The notes under the pieces are model-generated. The model was not told the origin of the DNA and searched no databases. It saw nothing but the letters and a program-made list of their open reading frames with translations. DNA of 64,000 nucleotides, from assembly GCA_042408965.1 (NCBI GenBank), contig JBHOQN010000008.1, positions 15,563 to 79,562 of the forward strand. The letters are read 5' to 3'. Source of the DNA: Thermogemmatispora sp042408965 (lineage in GTDB: Bacteria; Chloroflexota; Ktedonobacteria; Ktedonobacterales; Ktedonobacteraceae). The stretch's first letter is position 1. Every line of letters starts with the position of its first letter. A program made the position numbers and the translations under genes. Positions 38,201 to 47,400 of this stretch are shown here, one piece after another.

Positions 38201-41200
38201 CCGAATACATGGTCCCAGCGGCCTTTCTCATCCTAGATGCACTGCCTCTGACGCCTCATGGGAAAGTCGATCGCTCAGCCCTCGCTGCTGTTGCACGTCC
38301 GCCTGCACAGGAAACGCACCCTCAAGAAACCCTGACCCCGATTGAAGAACTGATCATCATGATTTGGTGCGAAGTGCTGGGCATCGATCGCATTGCGGTC
38401 AATGAGAACTTCTTCGCCCTGGGCGGCCATTCGCTGCGAGCAGTTCAGGCAATGTCACGTTTGAGCATAGTGCTCAACCAGGAGCTCCCTGTGCGCCTGC
38501 TTTTTGAGGCCCCGACGGTGAAAGAACTGGCCTCCCAGATCAGTTCGGCACAAGCAGTCGTATCTGGTCAGTCGATCCAGCCGATCAGCGCCATAGCTCA
38601 TGACAGCCCTTTCCTCCCATCTTTCGCCCAGGAACGGCTCTGGCTGATGCAGCAGCTTGACCCGATGAACCCCTTTTACAATACGATCACAGTCGTACGC
38701 CTGCGAGGACCGCTTGACCTCGTCTCTCTTCAGCGCAGTCTCAACGCCATCATTGAGCGACATGAAGTCCTTCGTTCTACATTTCAGTTTAGGGACGGGC
38801 ACCTGGTTGTGAGGATCAATCCGGCCACGTCAAAACTGCTGCAGGTGCTTGACCTGACCTCTCTCTCTGAGAGTGCGCAGGACAACGAGCTTCAGCGTCT
38901 GCTCAGACACTGTGTCCACGAGCCATTTGACCTTGCCGAGGAGCCATTGATCAGGGTTCACCTCGTGCGTCGGCACCGTGCCGACCACACATTAGCCCTG
39001 ACCATCCACCATATCGTTATCGATGGCTGGTCTATGGATGTGCTACACCGCGAGCTTGCGGCGCTCTACGCAGCCTTTGCCAACGCGCAGCCTGCTTCGC
39101 TCCCCCCCTTGCCCATTCAGTACGCCGACTACGCCCACTGGCAGCGCACATGGCTCCAGGGTGAGGTTCTTGGAACTCAACTGGCCTACTGGAAGAAACA
39201 GCTTCATGCACTCCCGCCCTTGCTCTCACTGCCGACCGATTATCCCAGACCAGCCGTCCAGCACTTCCAGGGAGCCAGGCAGATGCTTCTCCTGCCCTCG
39301 GATATAGTGACCGCGCTCAAACAATTTGGCAAACAACAGGGAGTTACGCTCTTTATGGCGCTTCTAGCAGTCTTTCAGGCGCTGCTCGCCCGTTACAGTG
39401 GGCAGCAGGATATCGTGGTTGGTACACCCGTTGCCCACCGCCAGCGCCCTGAACTGGAAGACCTCATTGGATTCTTTGCGAACACCCTGGTGTTGCGCAC
39501 CGACGTAGCTGGAGAGCTGAGTTTTATCCAGCTCGTACAACGAGTCCGCAAGGTCTGTCTGGATGCCTATACCCACCAGGATCTGCCTTTTGAGAAGCTG
39601 GTTGAGGAACTGCAACCGGCCCGTAACACAAGCTACAGCCCCTTGTTTCAAGTCATGTTCACGTTCCAGACCATGTCCTCAACCACGCACTGTATGCAGG
39701 ACCTCACACTTGAGCCAGTGTGGGCTCCTGTTTACACTGCGAAATTTGATTTACTCATGGCTGTCAGGGAGACCGACGAAGGACTGTTGCTGCTACTCGA
39801 ATACAATGGCGATCTCTTCCAAGAGGCGACCATTACACGTATGCTCAAACATTTTCAGATATTGCTGGAGGCCTTTCTCGCTAAGCCGGAGCGTCCTATT
39901 CAGGAAGCCAGTCTGCTCACCGTGGATGAACAAGAACAGGCGCTGTCCCAGTGGACTGCTCCTCACACTCCGCTCGCACCCGGCATCGATGTCGCAGGCC
40001 TTTTCGAGGCAGTAGCGATACATGCCCCTCATGAGGTTGCGCTGGTGTGCGAGAAGGAGAGCCTTTCTTACGAGGAGCTCAATCAGCGTTCAAACCAGCT
40101 TGCTCACGAGCTGCGCGCTCTGGGAGTTGCAGCAGAGGTCCCAGTCATCCTTTATCTGGAGCGCTCCTGCGATTTCGTTGTGGGAATTATGGGTATCCTC
40201 AAAGCCAGCGGCGTCTACATCCCTCTGGAGGCAGACATACCTACCGCCAGAGTCATGCAGATCATCCACGACGCTGGCGCACGAATCGTGGTCACTCGGC
40301 GCGAGCTGATCGCAGACCTCACGCTGGATGACCTGAACATCCTCTTCCTCGACTGGCATATTGCACCGTTACGCGGCCGACCGGTAACAAATCCTATTCG
40401 CCAGGTCGATCCAGATCATCTGGCCTACTGCATATATACCTCCGGCTCAACCGGGAAGCCAAAGGGAGTGGCCGTCGCACACAAGCAACTCCTCAATTAC
40501 CTTCACGGCATTATGTCATATCTGAATCCGGCCGAGCGCAGCCACTTCGGCCTGATCTCTACCTTTGCGGCAGATCTTGGACACACCATGCTTTTTCCTG
40601 CCCTCTGTACTGGAGGTTGCTTGCACATCATTTCACGTGCACGTATGCTTGATCCCGAACTGCTCATTACCTATTGCCAGCAGCACCCGCTCGATTATCT
40701 GAAAATTGTTCCCTCACACCTCCTGGCGATGATTGACCACCCTCGCGCCTCCGAAATGTTGCCGCGCCAATGGCTGATTCTGGGAGGAGAAGCCTTGCCA
40801 TGGGAGCTGGTTGATAGGCTCCAGACGCTCCATCCAACCTGCCGCATTCTTAATCACTATGGACCCACGGAAACTACCGTGGGCGTCCTGGTGTCCGAGA
40901 TCCGCGCCGAACCACACGAGCGGCAGACACGTCTTGCCCCTCTTCAACAGCCACTGGCCAATACTCAGGTCTATGTGCTGGATTCCGCTCTACATCCTCT
41001 TCCAGCTGGCTTACCGGGTGAACTCTATATCGGAGGAGAGGGAGTCAGCCGCGGCTATCTCAACGCTCCTGCCGCTACAGCCGAGCGGTTTCTCCCCTGC
41101 CCCTTCAGCGAGGTACCAGGCGCACGCCTCTACCGCACGGGCGATCGGGTTCGGGCCACGTCAACTGGCCAGATCGAATTTCTGGGGCGCACGGATGAGC

Positions 41201-42816
41201 AAATCAAAGTTCGCGGTTTTCGCGTGGAACTCCAGGAAATAGAAGCGGCCTTGCGCCAGCATCCGGCCGTTCAACAGGCCCTTGTCCTTTCTGAATATGC
41301 GAATAACGACACGATTATCAGAGCCTATGTGGTCACCCACCCGCGCTTCTCTCCCACCTTCCGGGGACAGAGGCGCTATACTCTCCCCAATGGACTCGCC
41401 ATCCTTCACCTGAACAAAAATGAAACTGACTATCTCTACAAAGAGATCTTTGAAGTGCAGGCGTACCTTCGATACGGTATTACCATCAAGCCTGGTGACC
41501 TGGTCATCGATGTGGGAGGGAACATCGGGCTCTTCTCACTCTTCGCTCACCTCGCCGCCAGTAACGTCAAACTCCTGGTGTTTGAGCCTAACCCTTCCGT
41601 GTTCGCCATCCTGCAGGCCAATACGGCTCTTTATAACGTTGATGCAAAACTCTTCAATATAGGGCTGGCCGAACAAGAGAGAATTGCAGATTTGGTATCC
41701 TTTACCGGCTACTCAATCTTTTCCGGTTTTTATACTGATCCAGCAAGTGAGAAGCAGCTTGTGAAGGCATTCATGCAGAACATGGAACAGGCAGGCGCAA
41801 CTGATATGCAGATACTGAGGCAAGAGGCTGACCAGATCCTCGAACAGCGTTTCGAGTCCCATAGCCAGCCAGCCCAGCTCCGTCCTCTCTCCAGCATCCT
41901 CGAAGAAGAGCAGATCACCCACGTCGATTTACTCAAAGTTAATGTGGAAAAGAGTGAACTCGCTGTATTGCGTGGAATCAAGGATGTCCACTGGTCGCTG
42001 ATCAAACAGGTCGTTCTAGAAGTGGATCTGGAAAAGAATCTCGGCCCCATCCTGGCGCTGCTGGAACAGCACGGTTTTAGCTCGATCACCGTCCAGGAGC
42101 CCCTCCTTGAGGGCACACAGCTCTTCTATGTCTACGCCGCGCGGCCAACATCCGGCCGCCATTTGTACCAAGAAGAGCCTGGGGGCCCCATCAGGATTTC
42201 ACCCGGAGACGCTCAGTTGCTCTCGCCTGAACAACTCCACTCCTATATCAGCGGCATCCTCCCTAGCTATATGCTTCCCGCATCCTACACGCTCCTGGAG
42301 GCGTTGCCACTGACTCCCAATGGCAAACCCGATCGCCAAGCACTACGAGCGCTTCACGCCAGTGAGCGTTGCACCTCAGCCCCTCACTTGCCACCGTCAA
42401 CCGAACTGGAGCGCCAGATAGCAGCGATCTGGCAGGAGGTTCTGGGAAGAGATCCGATCGGACTGGATGATAATTTCTTCGATCTAGGAGGCCATTCCCT
42501 ACTCATTGTACAAGCCTATCAGAAACTCAATCAGATCTATCATGAGCGACTTCATGTCATAGATCTATTCAAATACACGACAGTGAGAGCACTGGCCGAC
42601 TTTTTGAGTTCACAGAGGGCCACTCACCAAGCTGTTCCGCCACCTACTCGAGCAGAAGAGCGGGGGGCCGCGATTCGCCGGCAAGCTCAACTCCGCAGAG
42701 CCCATCGCACCAGACGAGGGGCGGTCACAGCAGAGCCACCTGATAGCGAGGAGCAGCGGACAGATAGCCTCGAAAGCCATGAAGGCAGCAAGGAATGCCC
42801 GAGCAGAAAGGAGTGA
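35296..42816 (+). CDS. Two-module NRPS, C-A-T-C-A-T with FkbM-type methyltransferase inside the second A domain
   Basis: The 2506-residue protein has C1 (HHIIFDGWS near 177), A1 (STSGSTGVPKE near 651), T1 (GGHSLRA near 1042), C2 (HHIVIDGWS near 1237), A2 (TSGSTGKPKG), and T2 (GGHSLLI near 2398). Hand-read codes are DLTKIGEVGK for A1 (an asparagine code) and DLTKIGHVGK for A2 (close to the aspartate code DLTKVGHIGK). Between the A8 motif (RGFRVELQEIE) and LPSYMLP of A2 lies an FkbM-like methyltransferase: VIDVGGNIGLF near 2070 and DLLKVNVEKSEL. FkbM enzymes usually methylate oxygen, so O-methylation of an Asp or hydroxy-Asp residue is suggested. The C-terminal tail is Arg/Glu-rich. There is no thioesterase or epimerase domain. 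The start is ATG 35296 behind GGAG. Confidence 0.95.
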   Translation: MSERNKHLTPEQRASLIERLRLKASQYDRHLEQALPIPLISRELPPPLSFSQERLWLFQQLNPTDVSYNITQAVSFQGSIHLGTLQKSIQEIIRRHEILRTTIRLVNEQPRQVITPRLTLAIPLIDLQELSTTEQEQYCQHLIAEEGEQLFDLERGPLIRFFFVRLGPQNHLLLFSIHHIIFDGWSIGVFVRELVALYEAFRQHQPSPLAPLALQYADFASWQREQLHEQRLQQLLAYWQAHVAHVPALLELPTDRPRTANRTYRGAKKVFIYSEELQNQLKVLSQREGTTLFMTLLAAFKVLLYRNTQERTICVGVPVANRGRVELWGLLGLFINNLPLCTHIQSGQPFNELLQRVRKVCLDGFMHQELPFEQLIRSLQIERNTSYTPLFQILFSMRNTMIPDLEVPGLHISALEIQREVTKYDLTMEVEESQTGLICRLVYSTDLFDESTITRLLNQFHCLLQSIVTHPEQSVDQLALLSDEERSTLVTTWNRTDVVLSPVCVHELFESQAASRPDAIALRCAGEHLTYGQLNIWSDRLASYLQHRGVGPEVPVGLCMETSLEQIIALLGILKAGGAYVPIDPRHPRPRIAHLLNNVAPALILTQQRLQNVLPYDAERIFTAEEWHNLQDQAYIRRGYGALSATLAYILSTSGSTGVPKEIMLTHQGLTNYLQWAISAYKVGATCDSLLHSPLTFDLTITSLFLPLITGGSLELLSAEETITALGRALDQAPVINLLKITPSHLKQLNTLLPITHNKTDPIVLILGGEALHWHDVQNWRIHCPTTRLINEYGPTETVVGCCVFEATSAEQGAVPIGRPIANTQLYILSSMLEPVPIGAIGELYIGGHGLARGYLNRADLTAERFLPNPFSSEPGARLYRTGDLARYRPDGTIEYHGRTDNQVKVRGFRIELGEIEAVLCDHPQVNEASVLLTRNRAGELMLTAYISVRQPGSVTEHALRRFLQARLPEYMVPAAFLILDALPLTPHGKVDRSALAAVARPPAQETHPQETLTPIEELIIMIWCEVLGIDRIAVNENFFALGGHSLRAVQAMSRLSIVLNQELPVRLLFEAPTVKELASQISSAQAVVSGQSIQPISAIAHDSPFLPSFAQERLWLMQQLDPMNPFYNTITVVRLRGPLDLVSLQRSLNAIIERHEVLRSTFQFRDGHLVVRINPATSKLLQVLDLTSLSESAQDNELQRLLRHCVHEPFDLAEEPLIRVHLVRRHRADHTLALTIHHIVIDGWSMDVLHRELAALYAAFANAQPASLPPLPIQYADYAHWQRTWLQGEVLGTQLAYWKKQLHALPPLLSLPTDYPRPAVQHFQGARQMLLLPSDIVTALKQFGKQQGVTLFMALLAVFQALLARYSGQQDIVVGTPVAHRQRPELEDLIGFFANTLVLRTDVAGELSFIQLVQRVRKVCLDAYTHQDLPFEKLVEELQPARNTSYSPLFQVMFTFQTMSSTTHCMQDLTLEPVWAPVYTAKFDLLMAVRETDEGLLLLLEYNGDLFQEATITRMLKHFQILLEAFLAKPERPIQEASLLTVDEQEQALSQWTAPHTPLAPGIDVAGLFEAVAIHAPHEVALVCEKESLSYEELNQRSNQLAHELRALGVAAEVPVILYLERSCDFVVGIMGILKASGVYIPLEADIPTARVMQIIHDAGARIVVTRRELIADLTLDDLNILFLDWHIAPLRGRPVTNPIRQVDPDHLAYCIYTSGSTGKPKGVAVAHKQLLNYLHGIMSYLNPAERSHFGLISTFAADLGHTMLFPALCTGGCLHIISRARMLDPELLITYCQQHPLDYLKIVPSHLLAMIDHPRASEMLPRQWLILGGEALPWELVDRLQTLHPTCRILNHYGPTETTVGVLVSEIRAEPHERQTRLAPLQQPLANTQVYVLDSALHPLPAGLPGELYIGGEGVSRGYLNAPAATAERFLPCPFSEVPGARLYRTGDRVRATSTGQIEFLGRTDEQIKVRGFRVELQEIEAALRQHPAVQQALVLSEYANNDTIIRAYVVTHPRFSPTFRGQRRYTLPNGLAILHLNKNETDYLYKEIFEVQAYLRYGITIKPGDLVIDVGGNIGLFSLFAHLAASNVKLLVFEPNPSVFAILQANTALYNVDAKLFNIGLAEQERIADLVSFTGYSIFSGFYTDPASEKQLVKAFMQNMEQAGATDMQILRQEADQILEQRFESHSQPAQLRPLSSILEEEQITHVDLLKVNVEKSELAVLRGIKDVHWSLIKQVVLEVDLEKNLGPILALLEQHGFSSITVQEPLLEGTQLFYVYAARPTSGRHLYQEEPGGPIRISPGDAQLLSPEQLHSYISGILPSYMLPASYTLLEALPLTPNGKPDRQALRALHASERCTSAPHLPPSTELERQIAAIWQEVLGRDPIGLDDNFFDLGGHSLLIVQAYQKLNQIYHERLHVIDLFKYTTVRALADFLSSQRATHQAVPPPTRAEERGAAIRRQAQLRRAHRTRRGAVTAEPPDSEEQRTDSLESHEGSKECPSRKE

Positions 42817-43646
42817 GTAAAGTTACAGTGCCAGAGAACAGCGCATCCCGCCCTTGGATAACCAATGCTGAGCTCGCGCCAAACGCTCACATGCGTCTCT
42901 TCTGTCTACCTTACGCGGGAGGAGGAGCATCTGTTTTCCGAACCTGGAAGACTGCATTTCCAATGACAATTCAAGTATGTCCAATCCAGTTACCAGGGCG
43001 TGAGAACAGGCTCCGCGAGCGGCCCTTTCAGCATCTTTCGCCTCTTTTGACAGCACTTGCCCAAGAAATATTATTCTTTCTGGAGAAGCCTTTCGCGCTC
43101 TTTGGTTATAGCATGGGGGCGCTGATCGCTTTTGAACTGGCGCGGTATCTGAGACGCATATCCACGATCCACCTGGTCCATCTCTTCGTCGCGGGTTTCG
43201 ATGCCCCTCATATTACGAGAACTCACAAGCCTGTACATACCCTGTCCGAGCCAGATCTTATCGAGAAACTACGGGCACTTAAAGGAACTCCCGAGGAGGT
43301 GCTGGCCCATGACGAGCTGATGCGTTTGCTGCTTCCAACGCTGCGAGCTGATTTCGCCCTTTGTGAAACATACACATACTATGATGAGCCTCCACTTGAT
43401 TGTCCACTCACGGTCTTCGGTGGGCTGGAGGATGAGAACACATCGCCCGCACACTTGCGGGCCTGGAAGAAACATACGACACGCACATGCACTGTGCATA
43501 TGCTACCTGGCTCTCACTTCTTCTTATATGAGAACAGGAATACAATCCTGGACATCATTATTTTTAATTTGAACGTATCGTTGGCAGAAACCGGTATGCT
43601 CTGGTCCAACAGCCAGAGACCACTGCTAAGAAAGGAGTCATCATGA
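42795..43646 (+). CDS. Type II thioesterase
   Basis: This 283-residue alpha/beta hydrolase is of the external thioesterase kind that clears wrongly loaded carrier domains. The nucleophile is Ser106 in GYSMG, the likely acid is Asp213 (LEDEN), and the His is 241 in LPGSHFFL. The N-terminal LFCLPYAGGGAS and IQLPGRENR motifs are typical. ATG 42795 overlaps the end of the NRPS gene by 22 bases; GTG codons at 42813 and 42828 are alternatives and follow AAAGGAG at the NRPS stop. Its own stop overlaps the MbtH start. It is the only thioesterase in the visible locus. Confidence 0.95.
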   Translation: MPEQKGVSKVTVPENSASRPWITNAELAPNAHMRLFCLPYAGGGASVFRTWKTAFPMTIQVCPIQLPGRENRLRERPFQHLSPLLTALAQEILFFLEKPFALFGYSMGALIAFELARYLRRISTIHLVHLFVAGFDAPHITRTHKPVHTLSEPDLIEKLRALKGTPEEVLAHDELMRLLLPTLRADFALCETYTYYDEPPLDCPLTVFGGLEDENTSPAHLRAWKKHTTRTCTVHMLPGSHFFLYENRNTILDIIIFNLNVSLAETGMLWSNSQRPLLRKESS

Positions 43647-43867
43647 CCAACGACGATGAAGACACCACGATCTACAAGGTTGTTATCAACCACGAAGAGC
43701 AATACTCAATCTGGCCAGCAGGTCGGGAAAATCCACCTGGCTGGCGCGAGGTGGGCAAGAGCGGCTCCAAACAAGAATGTCTCGCCTATATCCAGGAGGT
43801 ATGGACGGATATGCGTCCTCTGAGTTTGCGCCGACGTATGGAAAAGCAGGCTGAATCAGAACAGTAG
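43643..43867 (+). CDS. MbtH-like protein
   Basis: This 74-residue protein shows the MbtH family pattern: NHEEQYSIWP, a Gly-Trp pair (PPGWREVG), CLAYIQEVWTDMRP and SLRRRM. MbtH proteins bind A domains and are needed for the folding or activity of many of them. It overlaps the thioesterase stop as ATGA and has AAGGAG upstream, so it is translationally coupled. It probably serves A domains of both operons. Confidence 0.97.
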   Translation: MTNDDEDTTIYKVVINHEEQYSIWPAGRENPPGWREVGKSGSKQECLAYIQEVWTDMRPLSLRRRMEKQAESEQ

Positions 43868-43899
43868 TTGGCTGCATCATCTGAGGAAGGAGTTCTCTT

Positions 43900-44235
43900 A
43901 TGAATGAGCTTGTACAGCGCCTCTCCACCGGAGAACATCCCGTGACGGTTGGAGGCCCCGCACCATCGCTGGAAGAGTTCAAGCGACGTGTGCTAGATAT
44001 GGGATACGTGTTTATCAAATTTACTGATACCAGAGGTGGGACTGACCTGGGCGTCAGAATAGACAAAGAGCGAACAGATCTGCGCCAAGCCAACTTTGAC
44101 CAGGGCACGGGGGTAGCTCATATTGAAGGAACCCTTACGCTTAATTATGTCAAAGTTCGGTGCGTAGCCACTATCGCTCTGGACACCTTACAGGGAAGTG
44201 GGCACCTCGTTACACTGGAAGAGGTACGTCCTTAG
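43900..44235 (+). CDS. Small protein of unknown function after MbtH
   Basis: I cannot name this 111-residue protein. It reads as a compact soluble domain, probably mostly beta after a short helix: FIKFTDTRGGTDLGVRID, then GTLTLNYVKVRC and a Leu-rich end. There is no signal peptide or membrane segment. AAGGAG precedes ATG 43900, 32 bases after the MbtH stop, so it belongs to the operon. It may be an accessory protein for a carrier or A domain; that is from context only. Confidence 0.8.
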   Translation: MNELVQRLSTGEHPVTVGGPAPSLEEFKRRVLDMGYVFIKFTDTRGGTDLGVRIDKERTDLRQANFDQGTGVAHIEGTLTLNYVKVRCVATIALDTLQGSGHLVTLEEVRP

Positions 44236-44253
44236 AGCGAGCCAGGAGGCTCC

Positions 44254-44302
44254 ACGGTTTCAAACCATGATATCCTGGGATGGTATGGTGGTTTGAAACC
44301 GT
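44254..44302. repeat. 14-base inverted repeat between the MbtH block and the last NRPS gene
   Basis: Two perfect 14-base arms (left 44254-44267, right 44289-44302, core GGTTTCAAACC) flank 21 bases. The RNA would form a strong hairpin 19 bases after the preceding stop. There is no T-run, so it is not a standard terminator. The 165-base gap otherwise holds no visible promoter. An attenuator, RNase-processing site or protein-binding site is possible. Confidence 0.7.
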
Positions 44303-44400
44303 CACTCCCTGGAGTACGCCAAAGACCCGAAGCAACGATTGAAGCAAACAGGACCACCTTCTCAATGACGACGCACCTGTGAAACCATCTCGACCAACCG

Positions 44401-47400
44401 ATGGAGCATTCTATGGAGTCTATGGAGAGGATGGCATCCAGTTCCTCTATTATATGTGGCTCGCAAGCCGAAACGCAGTGCATACCTGTAGGATGGCATG
44501 CTACCGCTGCCAGTCATGGCAGTGAGTATACTATCCACCAGCTTTTCTTATCCCAGGTCCAACGCACGCCTGACGCTATTGCCCTGGTCGCAGCCGACGC
44601 CCAGATAAGCTACCTCGAACTGCATCACCGCTCCAATCAGCTCGCCCACATTCTCGGCGACTTAGGAGTAGGACCCGAAGTCCGGGTGGGGATCTGTGCG
44701 GAACGTTCACCTGCAATGATACTGGGACTGCTCGCTGTCCTTAAAGCAGGAGGCGCATATGTTCCTCTCGATCCTACATATCCTCAAGAGAGGCTGCACT
44801 TCATCCTGACAGATAGCCAGATCGACATCCTGCTGACCCAGGAACACCTGTGCCCGCGCTTACCAGCGCAGTGTCGCCATATCGTTGACCTGGATCACAT
44901 CTGGAAAGACGCTGACTGCTCCGACACGAGCAATATGTCAGAGAGAGTTCACGCAAGGAACATCGCGTATGTTATCTATACGTCTGGCTCTACCGGACTT
45001 CCCAAAGGCGTGCTTATAGAGCATAGCAGTGCCACCAATTTCTTACATTGGGCCAGCCAATTCTTCACTGAACAAGAAGTCTCTGGTGTGCTAGCCTCAA
45101 CGTCCATCTGCTTTGATCTCTCCATCTTTGAAATCTTTGGGACACTCATTCGCGGCGGCACCGTTATCCTTGCGGAGAATGCTCTACATCCTCCCACCCT
45201 GCTCGCGCAATCGAGGGTGACGCTCATCAATACCGTTCCATCGGTTATGACCGCACTGCTCAAATTGTATCCTCTGCCTGACTCCCTCAGCACAGTGAAT
45301 CTGGCCGGTGAGTCCCTTTCCCAAAAGCTCGTAGATCACCTTTATGCACGTTCCTCTCTCCAGCGCGTTCTCAACCTGTATGGTCCCAGCGAGACCACCA
45401 CCTATTCGACATTCGCCGTGGTAGAGGCCGGTGTTCCCCCCCCTCCCACCATCGGTCGCCCCATTGCCAACACCCAGGCCTATGTGCTAGGCCCGAACTG
45501 GCTTCCCGTCCCGCCAGGAACGGTGGGAGAACTTTACATCGGCGGAGCAGGACTGGCGCGAGGCTACCTCTCCCGGCCAGCCCTGACTGCTGAGCGGTTT
45601 CTTCCCAACCCCTTTAGCACCTTACCCGGGGAACGCATGTACAGAACGGGTGATCTGGTCCGCTACCGATCAGATGGGAATCTAGAGTTCATCGGCCGAG
45701 TTGATCAGCAAGTGAAGATACGCGGCTTCCGCATTGAACCGGGCGAAATCGAAGCCATCCTTGCTCAGCACCCGGCTATCGCCGAGGTCAGAGTGCTGGC
45801 TAGAGAAAATACCACAGATCAAAAGGAGCTGATTGGCTACCTAGTGTTTCATCGCAATGAGACCCGTCCCTCTGCTCAGGAGCTGCGTGCTTATCTGCGC
45901 CACTATCTGCCGGACTACATGGTTCCCGGCACGTTCCTACCACTCGAGGCCTTCCCGCTCACGCCTAACGGCAAGGTTGATCATGCCGCCCTGCTAGCTC
46001 TTGAGGGACCGGCATTACCTGAGTCGGAGCTATCTCCTGAGCCAGGTACGCCTCTTGAGCAGAGGCTCGCCCATATATGGACAGCGATTCTGAAGCACCA
46101 GCAGTTTGGCATGGACAGCAACTTCTTTGAGGTGGGCGGTGATTCTCTGCTGGCCATGCTGGTCCTTTCGCATATACGGGAGACTCTGCACGTCGAGGTA
46201 CCCCTGTCCTCCTTCTTCGAGCACCCAACACTTGCCACTCTGGCAGAACAGGTGGCTATAAGCCCTCCCAGCCATCCAGAGCCAGAGCAAACGTCCCTCT
46301 CTCAGGAAAGCTCCGCAAATTTATTCCCCCTTTCATTCGGGCAGCAAGGCTTATGGATTCAGGAAATGTTATTTCCATCTAACAATATCAATACAATAGT
46401 CCTTGCTCTTAGAATGACTGGAACACTCGATATCGTATCCTTAGAAAAGAGTCTTCTAAAACTTGTAGAGCGCCATCACATTCTTCACACTCGATTTCTG
46501 CTTCTGGAGGGAGAGCTCTATCAGCAGGTTGAGCCGCTGCGAACTCCCCTACTCGTCGTAGAGGATTTTGCTGACCAGCCTGTTGAGACAGGTGAATATC
46601 TGCTGCGCCAGCGCTTAGAGCAGGAGATCGGGCAGACGTTGACTATGACCCAAGGACCACTTTTCTCCCCCACGCTTTTTCGCCTATCAAAGCAGGAGCA
46701 CCTCTTGCTTGTACGCGTACACCACGCTATCTGGGATGGCTGGTCAACTTCCATATTTCTGAGAAATCTGGCCGCTTTCTATACCGCAGAGATATACCGC
46801 ACCCCTGCAGCACTCCCTCCACTTTCCATGCAGTACGCGGACTTTGTACTCTGGCAGAGGCAATGGCTCCAGGGAGAGGTGCTTTTGCAGCACCAGGAAT
46901 ACTGGGCACGCCAGTTGCTCGGTGCTCCTCCATTGCTTGCTCTGCCTACAGACCGCCCGCGTCCGCCGCAACCCAGCCTGCGAGGGGAGACGCTTTCCTT
47001 TGAGCTTCCACCTCACATCACACAAGCCCTGCGGCAACTGGCTCAACAAGAGCAGGTCAGCCTGTTCATGACCCTACTCACCTCCTTCCTGATACTACTC
47101 GCTCGTTACAGTGGCCAGGAAGATATTGTTATTGGCACCCCCATCGCGAATCGCATCCGACCACAAACCGAGGAAACGATCGGATTTTTCGTCACGATGC
47201 TGGCACTGCGCGTCGATCTCTCGGGGAATCCTACAGTGCGAACCCTGCTGACCCACGTACGTGAAGTATGCCTGGAGGCCTACGCCCACCAGGATTTCCC
47301 TTTTGAACTCGTGCTTGAAACACTGCAACCAGCGCGTGATCCCGCGTACCATCCGCTTCTCCAGGTTCTTTTCGTTTTCCAAAACATACCGCTCGAATTA

